Notes: generated by a model not told the origin, from the letters alone. Shown: positions 1-6,288, numbered from the stretch's first letter. The stretch: 7,198 bases of DNA from Gammaproteobacteria bacterium (GCA_016198885.1 JACQHV010000200.1:1-7198), one strand, 5' to 3'. Numbers and translations are program-made.

Positions 1-224
1 CTGTTAATGTTGAACTTATGCCTGACGGAAATTATCAACTGACTGAGTTTCATCAGGGTGACACTGTGGCTGACCTGCTGGATTACGTGCACATTGATGT
101 AAAGAACCTTGAAAAAAATTACAAACAGAAGATCAATTCGGCCAATTTGAACAGCATGCAACAGTCACAATATCTCGGTGAGTTGACCCAGGGTCTGGAT
201 GGATATACGTATCTTGAAGACTGA
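1..224 (+). CDS. speA: Biosynthetic arginine decarboxylase, C-terminal fragment
   Basis: This is the 3' end of a gene that begins left of the window. The open frame (first whole codon at position 3) has no stop until TGA at 222-224, so the ATG at 18 is internal and not the start. The visible ~74 residues carry QGDTVADLLDYVHID near the start and end in GLDGYTYLED. A GDTV..(V/L)L.YV segment followed by a terminal GL.GYTYLE is what I recall as the C-terminus of the PLP-dependent biosynthetic arginine decarboxylase SpeA. That enzyme converts arginine to agmatine in the cytoplasm, the first step of the agmatine route to putrescine and spermidine. The PLP lysine and substrate residues lie upstream and cannot be checked. 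The family assignment rests on this tail only, so it is good but not certain. No classical terminator follows. The heptad inverted repeat at 229-313 starts five bases after the stop. Confidence 0.82.
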   Translation, partial: VNVELMPDGNYQLTEFHQGDTVADLLDYVHIDVKNLEKNYKQKINSANLNSMQQSQYLGELTQGLDGYTYLED

Positions 225-228
225 TCTG

Positions 229-313
229 CGTGAAACGTAATTCGTGAAGAGTATTTCGTGGATTGTGTTTCAGTTCTGCGCTTCACGCTTCACGATCAAC
301 GCTTCACATCACT
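229..313. repeat. Degenerate heptad repeats in two inverted arms
   Basis: The spacer after speA is built from 7-base units. The left arm reads CGTGAAA, CGTAATT, CGTGAAG, AGTATTT, CGTGGAT, TGTGTTT in exact phase from 229 to 270. The right arm reads CGCTTCA, CGCTTCA, CGATCAA, CGCTTCA from 279 to 306, followed by a decayed unit to 313. The left unit CGTGAAG is the reverse complement of the right unit CTTCACG, so the arms are inverted. Positions 230-249 can pair with 288-307 at 16 of 20 positions around a ~38-base centre. This resembles the short tandemly repeated heptamers scattered in some bacterial genomes. A folded transcript could end or stabilise the speA message, but that is inference. Confidence 0.6.
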
Positions 314-320
314 ATATACT
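290..320 (+). promoter_or_regulatory. Possible sigma70-type promoter before the dehydrogenase gene
   Basis: TATACT at 315-320 matches the -10 consensus at 5 of 6 positions and lies 37 bases before the ATG at 358. The best -35 is TTCACG at 290-295 (4 of 6), but its 19-base spacer is long, and it lies inside the right arm of the heptad repeat. The same ten bases, ATATACTTTC, occur here (314-323) and at the candidate glyQ promoter (6257-6266). The -35 is weak, so confidence is low. Confidence 0.3.
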
Positions 321-357
321 TTCGCACATATGAATTAATGTGAATGCGGAGAAAAAA

Positions 358-1242
358 ATGAAGGTTGGTGTAATAGGTCTCGGTGCAATGGGAGGCCACA
401 TGGCCCTGAATTTTCACAAGGCGGGATTTCTGCATGCCATCTGGAACCGGACCCCCGGCAAGGCAAAGTCCATCGTAGAAAAAACCGGTGTGAAAATCTC
501 GGAAACACCTTCGCAACTGGCGGGTGAATGTGAACTTATTGTCACCTGCGTCTCCCGCGATAAAGATGTGCTCGAGATCATTCAATCCATCTCCGTGGCC
601 ATAAAACCGGATACTGTGGTTGCCGATACCTCAACGGTAAGCAGCGAAACCGCCAGACAGGCGGCGGCGATCATGCAGGACAAACAGGTGTATTTTCTTG
701 ATTGTCCGGTCTCCGGAGGTGTCGAAGGCGCAAAAAAAGGGACGCTGGCCATGATGGTCGGTGGCAATGAGAAGGTGCTGGAACGCGTCAGGCCGACATT
801 GTCAGCCATTGCCGCCAATATTGCCTATATCGGTCCAACGGGCAGCGGCCAGGCCTGCAAGGCAGTCAATCAGTTAATGGCCGCCGGTATCAATCAGGCC
901 GTGACTGAGTCCCTGGCCTTTGGCCTCGCCATGGGGCTTGATATGGACAAGGTCGTTGATATTGTCGCAACCGGCGCAGCGGGAAACTGGTTTCTTGATC
1001 ATCGGGGCAAGACCATGCTGGCAGGTGCTTATCATCCTGGATTCAAACTCAGTCTGCATCACAAGGACCTGCAAATCTGTCAGGTCATGCTGCAAAACGT
1101 CTCCAAAGCAGCGTTGCCCATGATTGAAATGACTCTCATCCACTACCAGCGTCTGATGGATGAGGGATTTGGTAATGAAGACATTTCGGCGCTGTTCCGC
1201 CTGAAAAAACGCCAGCTTGAAACAGTGGCAAAAGAATCATAA
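358..1242 (+). CDS. NAD(P)-dependent beta-hydroxyacid dehydrogenase (3-hydroxyisobutyrate dehydrogenase family)
   Basis: The product has 294 residues, the usual size for this cytoplasmic oxidoreductase family, whose members oxidise 3-hydroxyisobutyrate, tartronate semialdehyde, succinic semialdehyde or related compounds. The N-terminal Rossmann domain has GLGAMG at residues 7-12. NRT at 30-32 follows strand beta2, a pattern often linked to NADP preference. The substrate-binding motif DCPVSGG is at 115-121. The expected catalytic lysine is K168 in GQACKAVNQ, and the conserved KDL is at 236-238, so the enzyme looks intact. I chose ATG 358 because GGAG at 348-351 sits six bases upstream. An in-frame GTG at 340 would add six residues (MNAEKK), but its ribosome site is poorer. 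The gene stands alone between speA and the ABC operon, so its neighbours do not identify the substrate. The family call is strong; the exact substrate is unknown. Confidence 0.93.
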   Translation: MKVGVIGLGAMGGHMALNFHKAGFLHAIWNRTPGKAKSIVEKTGVKISETPSQLAGECELIVTCVSRDKDVLEIIQSISVAIKPDTVVADTSTVSSETARQAAAIMQDKQVYFLDCPVSGGVEGAKKGTLAMMVGGNEKVLERVRPTLSAIAANIAYIGPTGSGQACKAVNQLMAAGINQAVTESLAFGLAMGLDMDKVVDIVATGAAGNWFLDHRGKTMLAGAYHPGFKLSLHHKDLQICQVMLQNVSKAALPMIEMTLIHYQRLMDEGFGNEDISALFRLKKRQLETVAKES

Positions 1243-1262
1243 GTTCATGATCCGGGAACTGC

Positions 1263-1291
1263 CAATCAACATCGATGTCAATGTTGAATTG
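1263..1291. other. Intergenic hairpin
   Basis: CAATCAACAT at 1263-1272 can pair with ATGTTGAATTG at 1281-1291, giving ten base pairs with one bulged base and an eight-base loop. No T-run follows, so it is not a classical terminator on the + strand. It lies 20 bases after the dehydrogenase stop and may protect or help end that transcript. No repeat family is recognised. Confidence 0.4.
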
Positions 1292-1307
1292 ACGATAACC
1301 AAATAAT

Positions 1308-1330
1308 GTGCAGAATATCTGCGCTTTATT
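1308..1330 (+). terminator. Possible Rho-independent terminator after the dehydrogenase gene
   Basis: GCAGA (1310-1314), loop ATA and TCTGC (1318-1322) form a perfect five-pair stem. It extends by a U-G and a G-C pair to 1308 and 1324 and is followed directly by TTTATT. The stem is short and the T-tract is broken by an A, so the terminator is plausible but weak. It would separate the dehydrogenase from the ABC operon starting at 1439. The remaining spacer, 1331-1438, shows no convincing promoter to my eye, although the operon must be transcribed from somewhere. Confidence 0.4.
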
Positions 1331-1425
1331 AACCGGCAGGCCACTGGAAAACTGATTTTACAGTTGTTCGCCAGCCCTATTGCAGCAAATACCTTAACCA
1401 GAATCACTTAATCAAATGGTGGTTT

Positions 1426-1430
1426 GAGGA
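1426..1430 (+). promoter_or_regulatory. Ribosome binding site that fixes a TTG start
   Basis: GAGGA lies eight bases before the TTG at 1439. It is the best Shine-Dalgarno match near this gene, and together with the stop codon directly before TTG it decides the start of the ATPase. Confidence 0.6.
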
Positions 1431-1438
1431 CTACTTGA

Positions 1439-2209
1439 TTGACCGGGAATGCAGAAAAGGCAGTGATTGATGTCAAATCACTGGATAAACGATTCGGACC
1501 GATACATGCGGTACGCAATATATCGTTTACAGTCAGACAGGGCGAAGTGCTGGGTTTTCTGGGTCCGAACGGCGCGGGTAAATCCACAACAATGAAAATG
1601 ATCACCGGATTTCTTGAGCCTACCGCCGGTACCGTATCAGTCTGCGGTCATGACATTCTCGAGGATCCGATCAAGGTCAAGGAAAAGATTGGATATTTGC
1701 CTGAAGGCGCTCCTCTCTATGGTGAGATGACGGTCAAAACTTTCCTTGATTTTATCGCCGATGTCCGTGGACTGAAAAACGTGGAAAAAGAAAACCGCAT
1801 TGAGGAAGTCATTCAAAAAATACATCTTGAATCTGTGCGTAATCAAACCATTGAAACATTATCAAAGGGATTCAAACGGCGTGTCGGTATTGCACATTCC
1901 ATCCTGCATGATCCTGAAGTGCTGATCATGGATGAACCGACTGATGGACTGGATCCCAACCAGAAACATGAAGTGCGCACGTTGATCAAGGAAATGGCTC
2001 CGGCTAAGGCCACTATTATTTCCACCCATATTCTTGAAGAAGTCGATGCTGTATGCACCCGGGCGATAATAATTGCCTCCGGCCAGATCCTTTTTGACGG
2101 CACACCCGCTGAACTCCAGGCCAAATCCGATACCGGACGGCTGGATGATGTGTTCCGCCAGATCACAACAAAGTTTTATCAGGAACAGGGGGAATCTGCG
2201 CAGTCATGA
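1439..2209 (+). CDS. ABC transporter ATP-binding protein, GldA-like
   Basis: This 256-residue nucleotide-binding subunit should power the permease encoded next. All ABC ATPase motifs are present: Walker A GPNGAGKST at residues 42-50, signature LSKGFKRR at 141-148, Walker B VLIMDE at 161-166 with catalytic glutamate E166, D-loop DGLD at 169-172 and the switch histidine H197 in STH. The Q-loop position is a glutamate (E89 in YLPEGAPLY), which as I recall is typical of the gliding-type/ABC-2 subgroup and not a defect. The start is the rare codon TTG at 1439: an in-frame TGA at 1436-1438 precludes anything further upstream, and GAGGA at 1426-1430 is eight bases before it. A GTG at 1463 is a weaker alternative. 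The stop overlaps the next start as ATGA, which signals translational coupling. The ABC role is near certain; the transported substrate is unknown. Confidence 0.95.
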   Translation: MTGNAEKAVIDVKSLDKRFGPIHAVRNISFTVRQGEVLGFLGPNGAGKSTTMKMITGFLEPTAGTVSVCGHDILEDPIKVKEKIGYLPEGAPLYGEMTVKTFLDFIADVRGLKNVEKENRIEEVIQKIHLESVRNQTIETLSKGFKRRVGIAHSILHDPEVLIMDEPTDGLDPNQKHEVRTLIKEMAPAKATIISTHILEEVDAVCTRAIIIASGQILFDGTPAELQAKSDTGRLDDVFRQITTKFYQEQGESAQS

Positions 2210-2940
2210 ATAATATCAAGGCTATATTCCAGCGTGAATTCTCTAGTTACTTTTCCACCCCGGTGGCCTACGTTTTTATTGTCATCTTCCTGTTCCTGAC
2301 CGGCGTCTTTACTTTCTACCTCGGCGCATTTTACGAACGCAACCAGGCCGACCTGGAGCCATTCTTCCGTTTTCACCCCTGGTTATATCTGTTTTTGATA
2401 CCGGCGATAGCCATGCGCCTCTGGTCTGAGGAGCGTAAAACCGGAACAATCGAATTATTAATGACATTGCCCATTCCAGTGCATCAGGCAGTCATCGGAA
2501 AATTTCTGGCGGCATGGTGCTTCACGACCGTGGCTATTGTTCTGACATTTCCAATGTGGATTACGGTAAATTATCTCGGCTCCCCTGATAACACTGTAAT
2601 TCTCGCAAGTTATATCGGAAGCCTGTTCATGGCCGGGAGTTTTCTCGCCATTGGTTCCTGCATATCGGCCTTGACCAAGAGTCAGGTAATCGCCTTTGTA
2701 ATCAGCGTAGTGATATGTTTTCTTTTTTTGTTGAGCGGTTTCCCCCTGGTACTGGATTTTTTCCATGGTTGGGCGCCACAGGTCGTGGTTAATGCAATCG
2801 CCTCATTCAGTTTCCTGACACACTTTGAATCAATTAAAAAAGGTGTCATCGACATTCGCGATCTGATTTATTTTCTGGCATTAATCTGCTTTTGGCTTTA
2901 TGCCAACGTTGTTGTCATCGAAGCAAGAAAGGCAAGTTAG
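2206..2940 (+). CDS. ABC-2 type permease, GldF-like
   Basis: This 244-residue inner-membrane protein should form the channel of the transporter driven by the upstream ATPase. It begins with a short amphipathic stretch (FQREFSSYFSTPVAYVF, residues 8-24). Six hydrophobic segments are seen at about 20-42, 58-73, 100-125, 135-160, 165-190 and 215-238. The loop MRLWSEERKTGTIELLMTLP at 70-89 is the hallmark of the GldF/NosY-like ABC-2 permeases: the SEER..GT.E.L motif probably contacts the ATPase. Its ATG overlaps the ATPase stop by four bases (ATGA, 2206-2209), with a purine-rich AGGGGGA about 12 bases before it. Its own stop TAG is part of the Shine-Dalgarno of the next gene. Family and role are well supported; substrate and direction of transport are not shown by the sequence. 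Confidence 0.93.
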   Translation: MNNIKAIFQREFSSYFSTPVAYVFIVIFLFLTGVFTFYLGAFYERNQADLEPFFRFHPWLYLFLIPAIAMRLWSEERKTGTIELLMTLPIPVHQAVIGKFLAAWCFTTVAIVLTFPMWITVNYLGSPDNTVILASYIGSLFMAGSFLAIGSCISALTKSQVIAFVISVVICFLFLLSGFPLVLDFFHGWAPQVVVNAIASFSFLTHFESIKKGVIDIRDLIYFLALICFWLYANVVVIEARKAS

Positions 2941-2944
2941 GAGA
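2939..2944 (+). promoter_or_regulatory. Shine-Dalgarno overlapping a stop codon
   Basis: AGGAGA starts within the TAG stop of the permease gene (2938-2940) and lies six bases before the ATG at 2951. This strong site supports that start and links translation of the permease and the GldG-like gene. Confidence 0.75.
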
Positions 2945-2950
2945 TAAGCC

Positions 2951-4831
2951 ATGGTAAGCAGAAACATTATTTCCGGAACCGGCCTTGTCCTTGTTGCCTG
3001 TCTTTTTGTTGCCTTGATTATTCTGGTTAACGCAACACTGACCAACTGGCGTCTTGATTTAACGGAAAACAGGCTTTTCACCCTGTCAGACGGCACGCTT
3101 AACATCATTCGCAATCTTGACGAACCGATCACCCTGGATTTTTATTTTTCCCAGGAAGAATTGACAGGCTTCCCCGCCCTTTCAAATTATGGCGTCCGTG
3201 TGCGTGATATGTTGCAGGAATACGCCACACACGCCAACAGCGAGCTTGAACTTAATATTATTGACCCGGAGACATTCTCTGAAGAAGAGGATCAGGCGGT
3301 TGCAAGCGGTTTGCAAAGTGTTGCTGTCAATTCAGCCGGAGATCGCGCCTATTTTGGACTGGTGGGCACAAATTCAACCGATGATGAGAAAATTATTCCC
3401 TTTTTTCAGTTAAACCGCGAGGCCGCGCTGGAATATGACATTACAAAATTGATTTACAACCTGGCCAATCCAGAGAAACGCGTCATAGGCATCATTACTT
3501 CATTATCCCTCTTCGGTAATAAAGAGTTGCCGCAACAGGCATCACCATGGACGATCATCAGCGCGATGGAAGAATTCTTTGAGGTCAGAGACCTGGGTGT
3601 CCGTATGGACAAGATCGATACTGATATTGATGTCCTGATGATTGTGCATCCAAAAAATCTGAAACCGGAAACCCTTTATGCAATTGACCAATACGTCTTG
3701 CACGGCGGCAAGGCGATGGTTTTTGTTGATCCAATTGGCGAGGCAGACCAAACCCCGCCCAATCCGGAAAGCCCGGCGGCGATGCCTGATATTGATTCCG
3801 AACTGCCGGTGCTGCTGGACAAATGGGGGGTGGAAGTGGCTAATGATAAGGTAGCGGGTGATATTAATGCGGCCATGCGCGTGCAGACACGCGGTTATCG
3901 CGGTCCACAGGAGATCAGTTATCTGCCCTGGTTAAGACTTGCTGAAGAAAGTTTTAACAAGGAAGACTTCGCTTCGAGTGAATTGAGTGTCATCCACATA
4001 GGGACAGCCGGGATCATCGAGAAAAAGGCCGATGTAAATATCAAATTCACTCCTTTGATCACAACAACCAGACAATCCATGAAACTGGAAAGGGATTTTC
4101 TTTTAATCCAGCGTGATCCCAATGTGATACTGGAAAATTTTAAATCAGAAGAAAAAAACTACGCACTTGCCGTGCGCTTACAGGGCCATGTGGAAACTGC
4201 CTTTCCGGATGGAAAACCCGTCGATGAAAATGAGGAGGGGGAAGTCAAAAAATCCCGGGATTCATCAGCTTTTGTCAGGGAGGGTGATATAAATGTCATT
4301 GTCGTGGCGGATACGGATATTCTGAGCGATCTGTTCTGGATCAGGACACAATCCTTCTTCGGCATGGAACTCCCGCAACCCATTGCCGACAATGGTAATT
4401 TTATAATCAATTCTCTTGACAATCTGTCCGGCAGCAATGACCTGATCAATCTGAGAAGCCGCGGTGAATTTACACGCCCCTTCGATCGCGTTGAAACCAT
4501 CAGACGGGATGCGGAACTTAAATTCCGCGAGCGTGAACAGGAACTCCAGGCAAAACTGAAGGAGGCAGAAGAGAAAATCAGGCAACTGCAGCAGGACCAG
4601 GGTAATGACAACAGTCTTATTCTGACCCCGGAGCAGAACAAAGAGATCGAAAAATTCCGCCAGGTACGTCTCGATACAAGAAAGGAACTGCGCGCCGTAC
4701 AACATGAACTCAAAAAGAACATCGAAAACCTTGGGATACAAATGCGGATAATCAATATAGGACTGATTCCTCTGCTTATCACGATAATTGCTATTGGCAC
4801 GGGTATATATCGCGTAAACAGGCGTCCATAA
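2951..4831 (+). CDS. GldG-like ABC transporter auxiliary protein
   Basis: The 626-residue product matches what I know of the GldG / ABC_transp_aux family. An N-terminal membrane anchor (about residues 6-28) leads directly into the family signature RLDLTENRLFTLS at 34-46. A large domain expected outside the cytoplasm follows, including ITSLSLFGN, an aspartate-rich DIDVLMIVHP strand and GGKAMVFVDPIGEAD. Near the C-terminus, VADTDILSDLFW and GNFIINSLDNLSGS are also typical. Residues ~518-552 and ~562-598 are highly charged heptad-like helices that could form a coiled coil, and a second hydrophobic segment at 601-620 anchors the C-terminus. The protein is thus held in the membrane at both ends with most of its mass in the periplasm. 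It probably acts with the ATPase and permease encoded just before it. Its biochemical function is not established, and I see no catalytic motif. Confidence 0.9.
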   Translation: MVSRNIISGTGLVLVACLFVALIILVNATLTNWRLDLTENRLFTLSDGTLNIIRNLDEPITLDFYFSQEELTGFPALSNYGVRVRDMLQEYATHANSELELNIIDPETFSEEEDQAVASGLQSVAVNSAGDRAYFGLVGTNSTDDEKIIPFFQLNREAALEYDITKLIYNLANPEKRVIGIITSLSLFGNKELPQQASPWTIISAMEEFFEVRDLGVRMDKIDTDIDVLMIVHPKNLKPETLYAIDQYVLHGGKAMVFVDPIGEADQTPPNPESPAAMPDIDSELPVLLDKWGVEVANDKVAGDINAAMRVQTRGYRGPQEISYLPWLRLAEESFNKEDFASSELSVIHIGTAGIIEKKADVNIKFTPLITTTRQSMKLERDFLLIQRDPNVILENFKSEEKNYALAVRLQGHVETAFPDGKPVDENEEGEVKKSRDSSAFVREGDINVIVVADTDILSDLFWIRTQSFFGMELPQPIADNGNFIINSLDNLSGSNDLINLRSRGEFTRPFDRVETIRRDAELKFREREQELQAKLKEAEEKIRQLQQDQGNDNSLILTPEQNKEIEKFRQVRLDTRKELRAVQHELKKNIENLGIQMRIINIGLIPLLITIIAIGTGIYRVNRRP

Positions 4832-4849
4832 TCCTTATTGAGTATTGGT

Positions 4850-5995
4850 ATGAAACATAAAAAACTGCTCATACTCTCCTTCATCACGGTTGCAGTCATT
4901 CTGGCCGCCGGTATTACTGCCAAACTACGCGCACCTCAAATCACAAAAAGCAAGGATGATTTGTTCCCTGAACTTGCAGCTCATATCAATAATGTCTCCA
5001 AAATTGATATCAGGGGCAATCAGCGATCTGTTTTATTGCGTCAAAAGAGGAACATCTGGGTTATCGAAAACGCTGATAACTATCCTGCCCTGTTTAACAA
5101 GGTCAGGGAAACCGTTATAAACATGTCTGAACTCAGGATACTGGATGAAAAAACAGATAATCCTGATCTTTATTCCCGACTCGGCGTGGAAGGACCTGAG
5201 GCGGAAGGAACCACATCATTGCTGTTCACTTTCAGGAACGATACAGATCAGGAAATCGCCGCGCTCATTGTAGGTTCTCAAAGACAATCATCAAGCAGTA
5301 AACCGGGACTTTACGTGCGCAAGTTAAATAATCCCAAGGCCCTGCTGGTCGAGGGAACCCTGAATATTACTGATCATAAGGAGGACTGGTTTGAACGAAA
5401 TCTTTTTGATATTTCCTCGGCACGGGTGCGCGAAGTACAGATTAAACAGCCAGATGACAATAACTTGATTATTTACAAGGAAAACAAGGGGCAAACCGAT
5501 TTCGAATTACAAAATATTACAGAAGAGAAAAAAAACATCTCCAGGATAATTTTAAACAGGATCGGTACCAGCCTGGAGGAAATGCGTGCTGATGATGTCA
5601 GATCTCTGGATCAATTTATGTTTCCTGATGACACCATAGTCACAACGATATCTACGTTTGACGGGCTCAAGGCCACTGTAAAATCTGCAAAGATTGATGG
5701 CAAGACTTATGCACACTTCGAATTCAGCTTTGATCCTGCATTGGCCGCCGCACAGCAGGAAACGTCAGAACCTCTTGCGGAAGAAAAACCGGCAACAGAT
5801 AAGGTCAGTGCAGAGCAGGAAGCGCGGATATTAAAAGACTCCATGTCAAACTGGGTGTATCAGATACCGGACTTCAAGTATGAAGCCCTGACAATGAACA
5901 TTGATAACATTACCAAACCGTTTCCCCCGGAGAGCGGGAATGACGCACTTGATGCTGCAATAAAGGGCATGGGTATTCCTGAAATCGGTCAATAG
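4850..5995 (+). CDS. DUF4340-type membrane-anchored protein
   Basis: The 381-residue product starts with a basic n-region (MKHKK) and one hydrophobic segment (about residues 5-24), probably an uncleaved anchor, followed by a hydrophilic domain expected in the periplasm. The order of features resembles the DUF4340 family usually encoded after GldG-like genes: I.KIDI.G.....L......W.I.N, then a YSRLGVEGP stretch, LIVG, GLYVRK and DWFERNLFDIS. A Glu/Pro/Ala-rich linker at about 300-325 precedes a C-terminal segment ending in a proline-rich PFPPE. I chose ATG 4850, 18 bases after the previous stop, because it gives a normal signal-anchor n-region; GAG at 4840-4842 is its only, weak, ribosome site. 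A TTG at 4838 would add four residues. This is the last gene of the cassette. The family call is fairly sure; the function is unknown. Confidence 0.82.
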   Translation: MKHKKLLILSFITVAVILAAGITAKLRAPQITKSKDDLFPELAAHINNVSKIDIRGNQRSVLLRQKRNIWVIENADNYPALFNKVRETVINMSELRILDEKTDNPDLYSRLGVEGPEAEGTTSLLFTFRNDTDQEIAALIVGSQRQSSSSKPGLYVRKLNNPKALLVEGTLNITDHKEDWFERNLFDISSARVREVQIKQPDDNNLIIYKENKGQTDFELQNITEEKKNISRIILNRIGTSLEEMRADDVRSLDQFMFPDDTIVTTISTFDGLKATVKSAKIDGKTYAHFEFSFDPALAAAQQETSEPLAEEKPATDKVSAEQEARILKDSMSNWVYQIPDFKYEALTMNIDNITKPFPPESGNDALDAAIKGMGIPEIGQ

Positions 5996-6046
5996 GTTCT
6001 TGCAGTTTCAATCGACACTACTACTTACAGCATTTTCCAGACTTTC

Positions 6047-6228
6047 AGCCCGAGGCGGTAGTGGCCCTGTTTGTCATTCCGAACGGATGTGAGGGATCTT
6101 GAGTTTGCATAGCTGAAGGTCCCTCGTAACACTCGGGACGCCTGCGGCGATTTCTCAGCCACTTTGTGACTTCGAAATGACGTCGTTTCTACTTTGGGTT
6201 ACAAACTGAGCCACTACCGCCCGGCGCT
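6047..6228. mobile_element. MITE-like element with 28-base terminal inverted repeats
   Basis: Positions 6047-6074 and 6201-6228 are inverted copies that agree at 23 of 28 positions. The common core is GGCGGTAGTGGC, then YC, any base, and GTTTGT. The 182-base unit has no open frame of note, so it cannot encode a transposase and would need one supplied in trans. No target duplication is visible (left flank ACTTTC, right flank AATTCA), so the element may be old or its true ends may differ slightly. Nested inside are a second inverted pair, GTCATTCCGAA (6073-6083) with TTCGAAATGAC (6171-6181), and the hairpins annotated separately. The insertion sequence family is not recognised. Confidence 0.65.
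6091..6125. repeat. Internal hairpin of the MITE-like element
   Basis: GAGGGATCTT (6091-6100) pairs with AAGGTCCCTC (6116-6125) over ten positions, one of them a G-U/G-T pair, with a 15-base loop. A second small hairpin, CGCC-TGC-GGCG, follows at 6139-6149. The GTCATTCCGAAC...GAGGGATCTT pattern resembles common dispersed palindromes in bacterial intergenic DNA. With no obvious terminator after the DUF4340 gene, these folds may help stop its transcript. Confidence 0.55.
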
Positions 6229-6234
6229 AATTCA

Positions 6235-6263
6235 TACACATAAATCGGCTATCAAGATATACT
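6235..6263 (+). promoter_or_regulatory. Candidate sigma70-type promoter of glyQ
   Basis: TACACA at 6235-6240 (4 of 6 to the -35 consensus) and TATACT at 6258-6263 (5 of 6 to the -10) are separated by an ideal 17 bases. The start of transcription would fall near 6270, leaving a leader of about 26 bases before the GTG. The promoter begins seven bases after the end of the MITE-like element. The leader is too short to hold a T-box or riboswitch. Confidence 0.5.
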
Positions 6264-6283
6264 TTCCGGCATTGACTTTGCAC

Positions 6284-6288
6284 GGGGA
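6284..6288 (+). promoter_or_regulatory. Ribosome binding site deciding the glyQ start
   Basis: GGGGA is seven bases before the GTG at 6296. The in-frame TTG at 6290 would be only one base away from it and cannot be served by this site, so GTG is preferred. Confidence 0.55.

Larger units (their letters stand above)
1439..5995 (+). other. Four-gene ABC transporter operon (GldA-GldF-GldG-DUF4340 type)
   Basis: Four genes on one strand are joined by a four-base overlap, a 10-base gap holding the Shine-Dalgarno, and an 18-base gap. No terminator or promoter is visible between them, so they are very likely one transcript and one complex. Homologous trios in Bacteroidetes are named for gliding motility. 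In proteobacteria the set, often with DUF4340, is widespread but to my knowledge has no assigned substrate. A role in envelope assembly or export is an inference from the membrane topology. Confidence 0.85.

Noticed and set aside
229..313. Heptad region considered as a CRISPR array
   Set aside because: Units are 7 bases and directly tandem, with no 20-40 base repeats or unique spacers.
340..357. GTG at 340 as the start of the dehydrogenase
   Set aside because: GGAG at 348-351 lies after it and is correctly spaced for ATG 358, and family members usually begin directly with the Rossmann strand (MKVGVIGLG).
1357..1383. TTTACA with TATTGC as a promoter for the ABC operon
   Set aside because: The spacer is only 15 bases and the -10 matches 3 of 6, so it is not better than chance.
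4265..4741. Second - strand open frame (158 codons) in the same area
   Set aside because: It overlaps the first antisense frame in another phase and the GldG-like gene. Two antisense frames in one place is typical of composition, not coding.
4159..4923. Long open frame on the - strand (254 codons) opposite the GldG-like gene
   Set aside because: It lies entirely opposite strongly supported genes and its Ser/Arg/Leu-rich translation shows no domain. The codon bias of the + strand gene explains the lack of stops.
1439..5995. Cassette considered as a nitrous oxide reductase (nosFY-like) or gliding motility locus
   Set aside because: No nosZ, nosD or nosL and no other gld/spr genes are present. 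The third and fourth genes fit the GldG and DUF4340 families, which alone do not imply either function.
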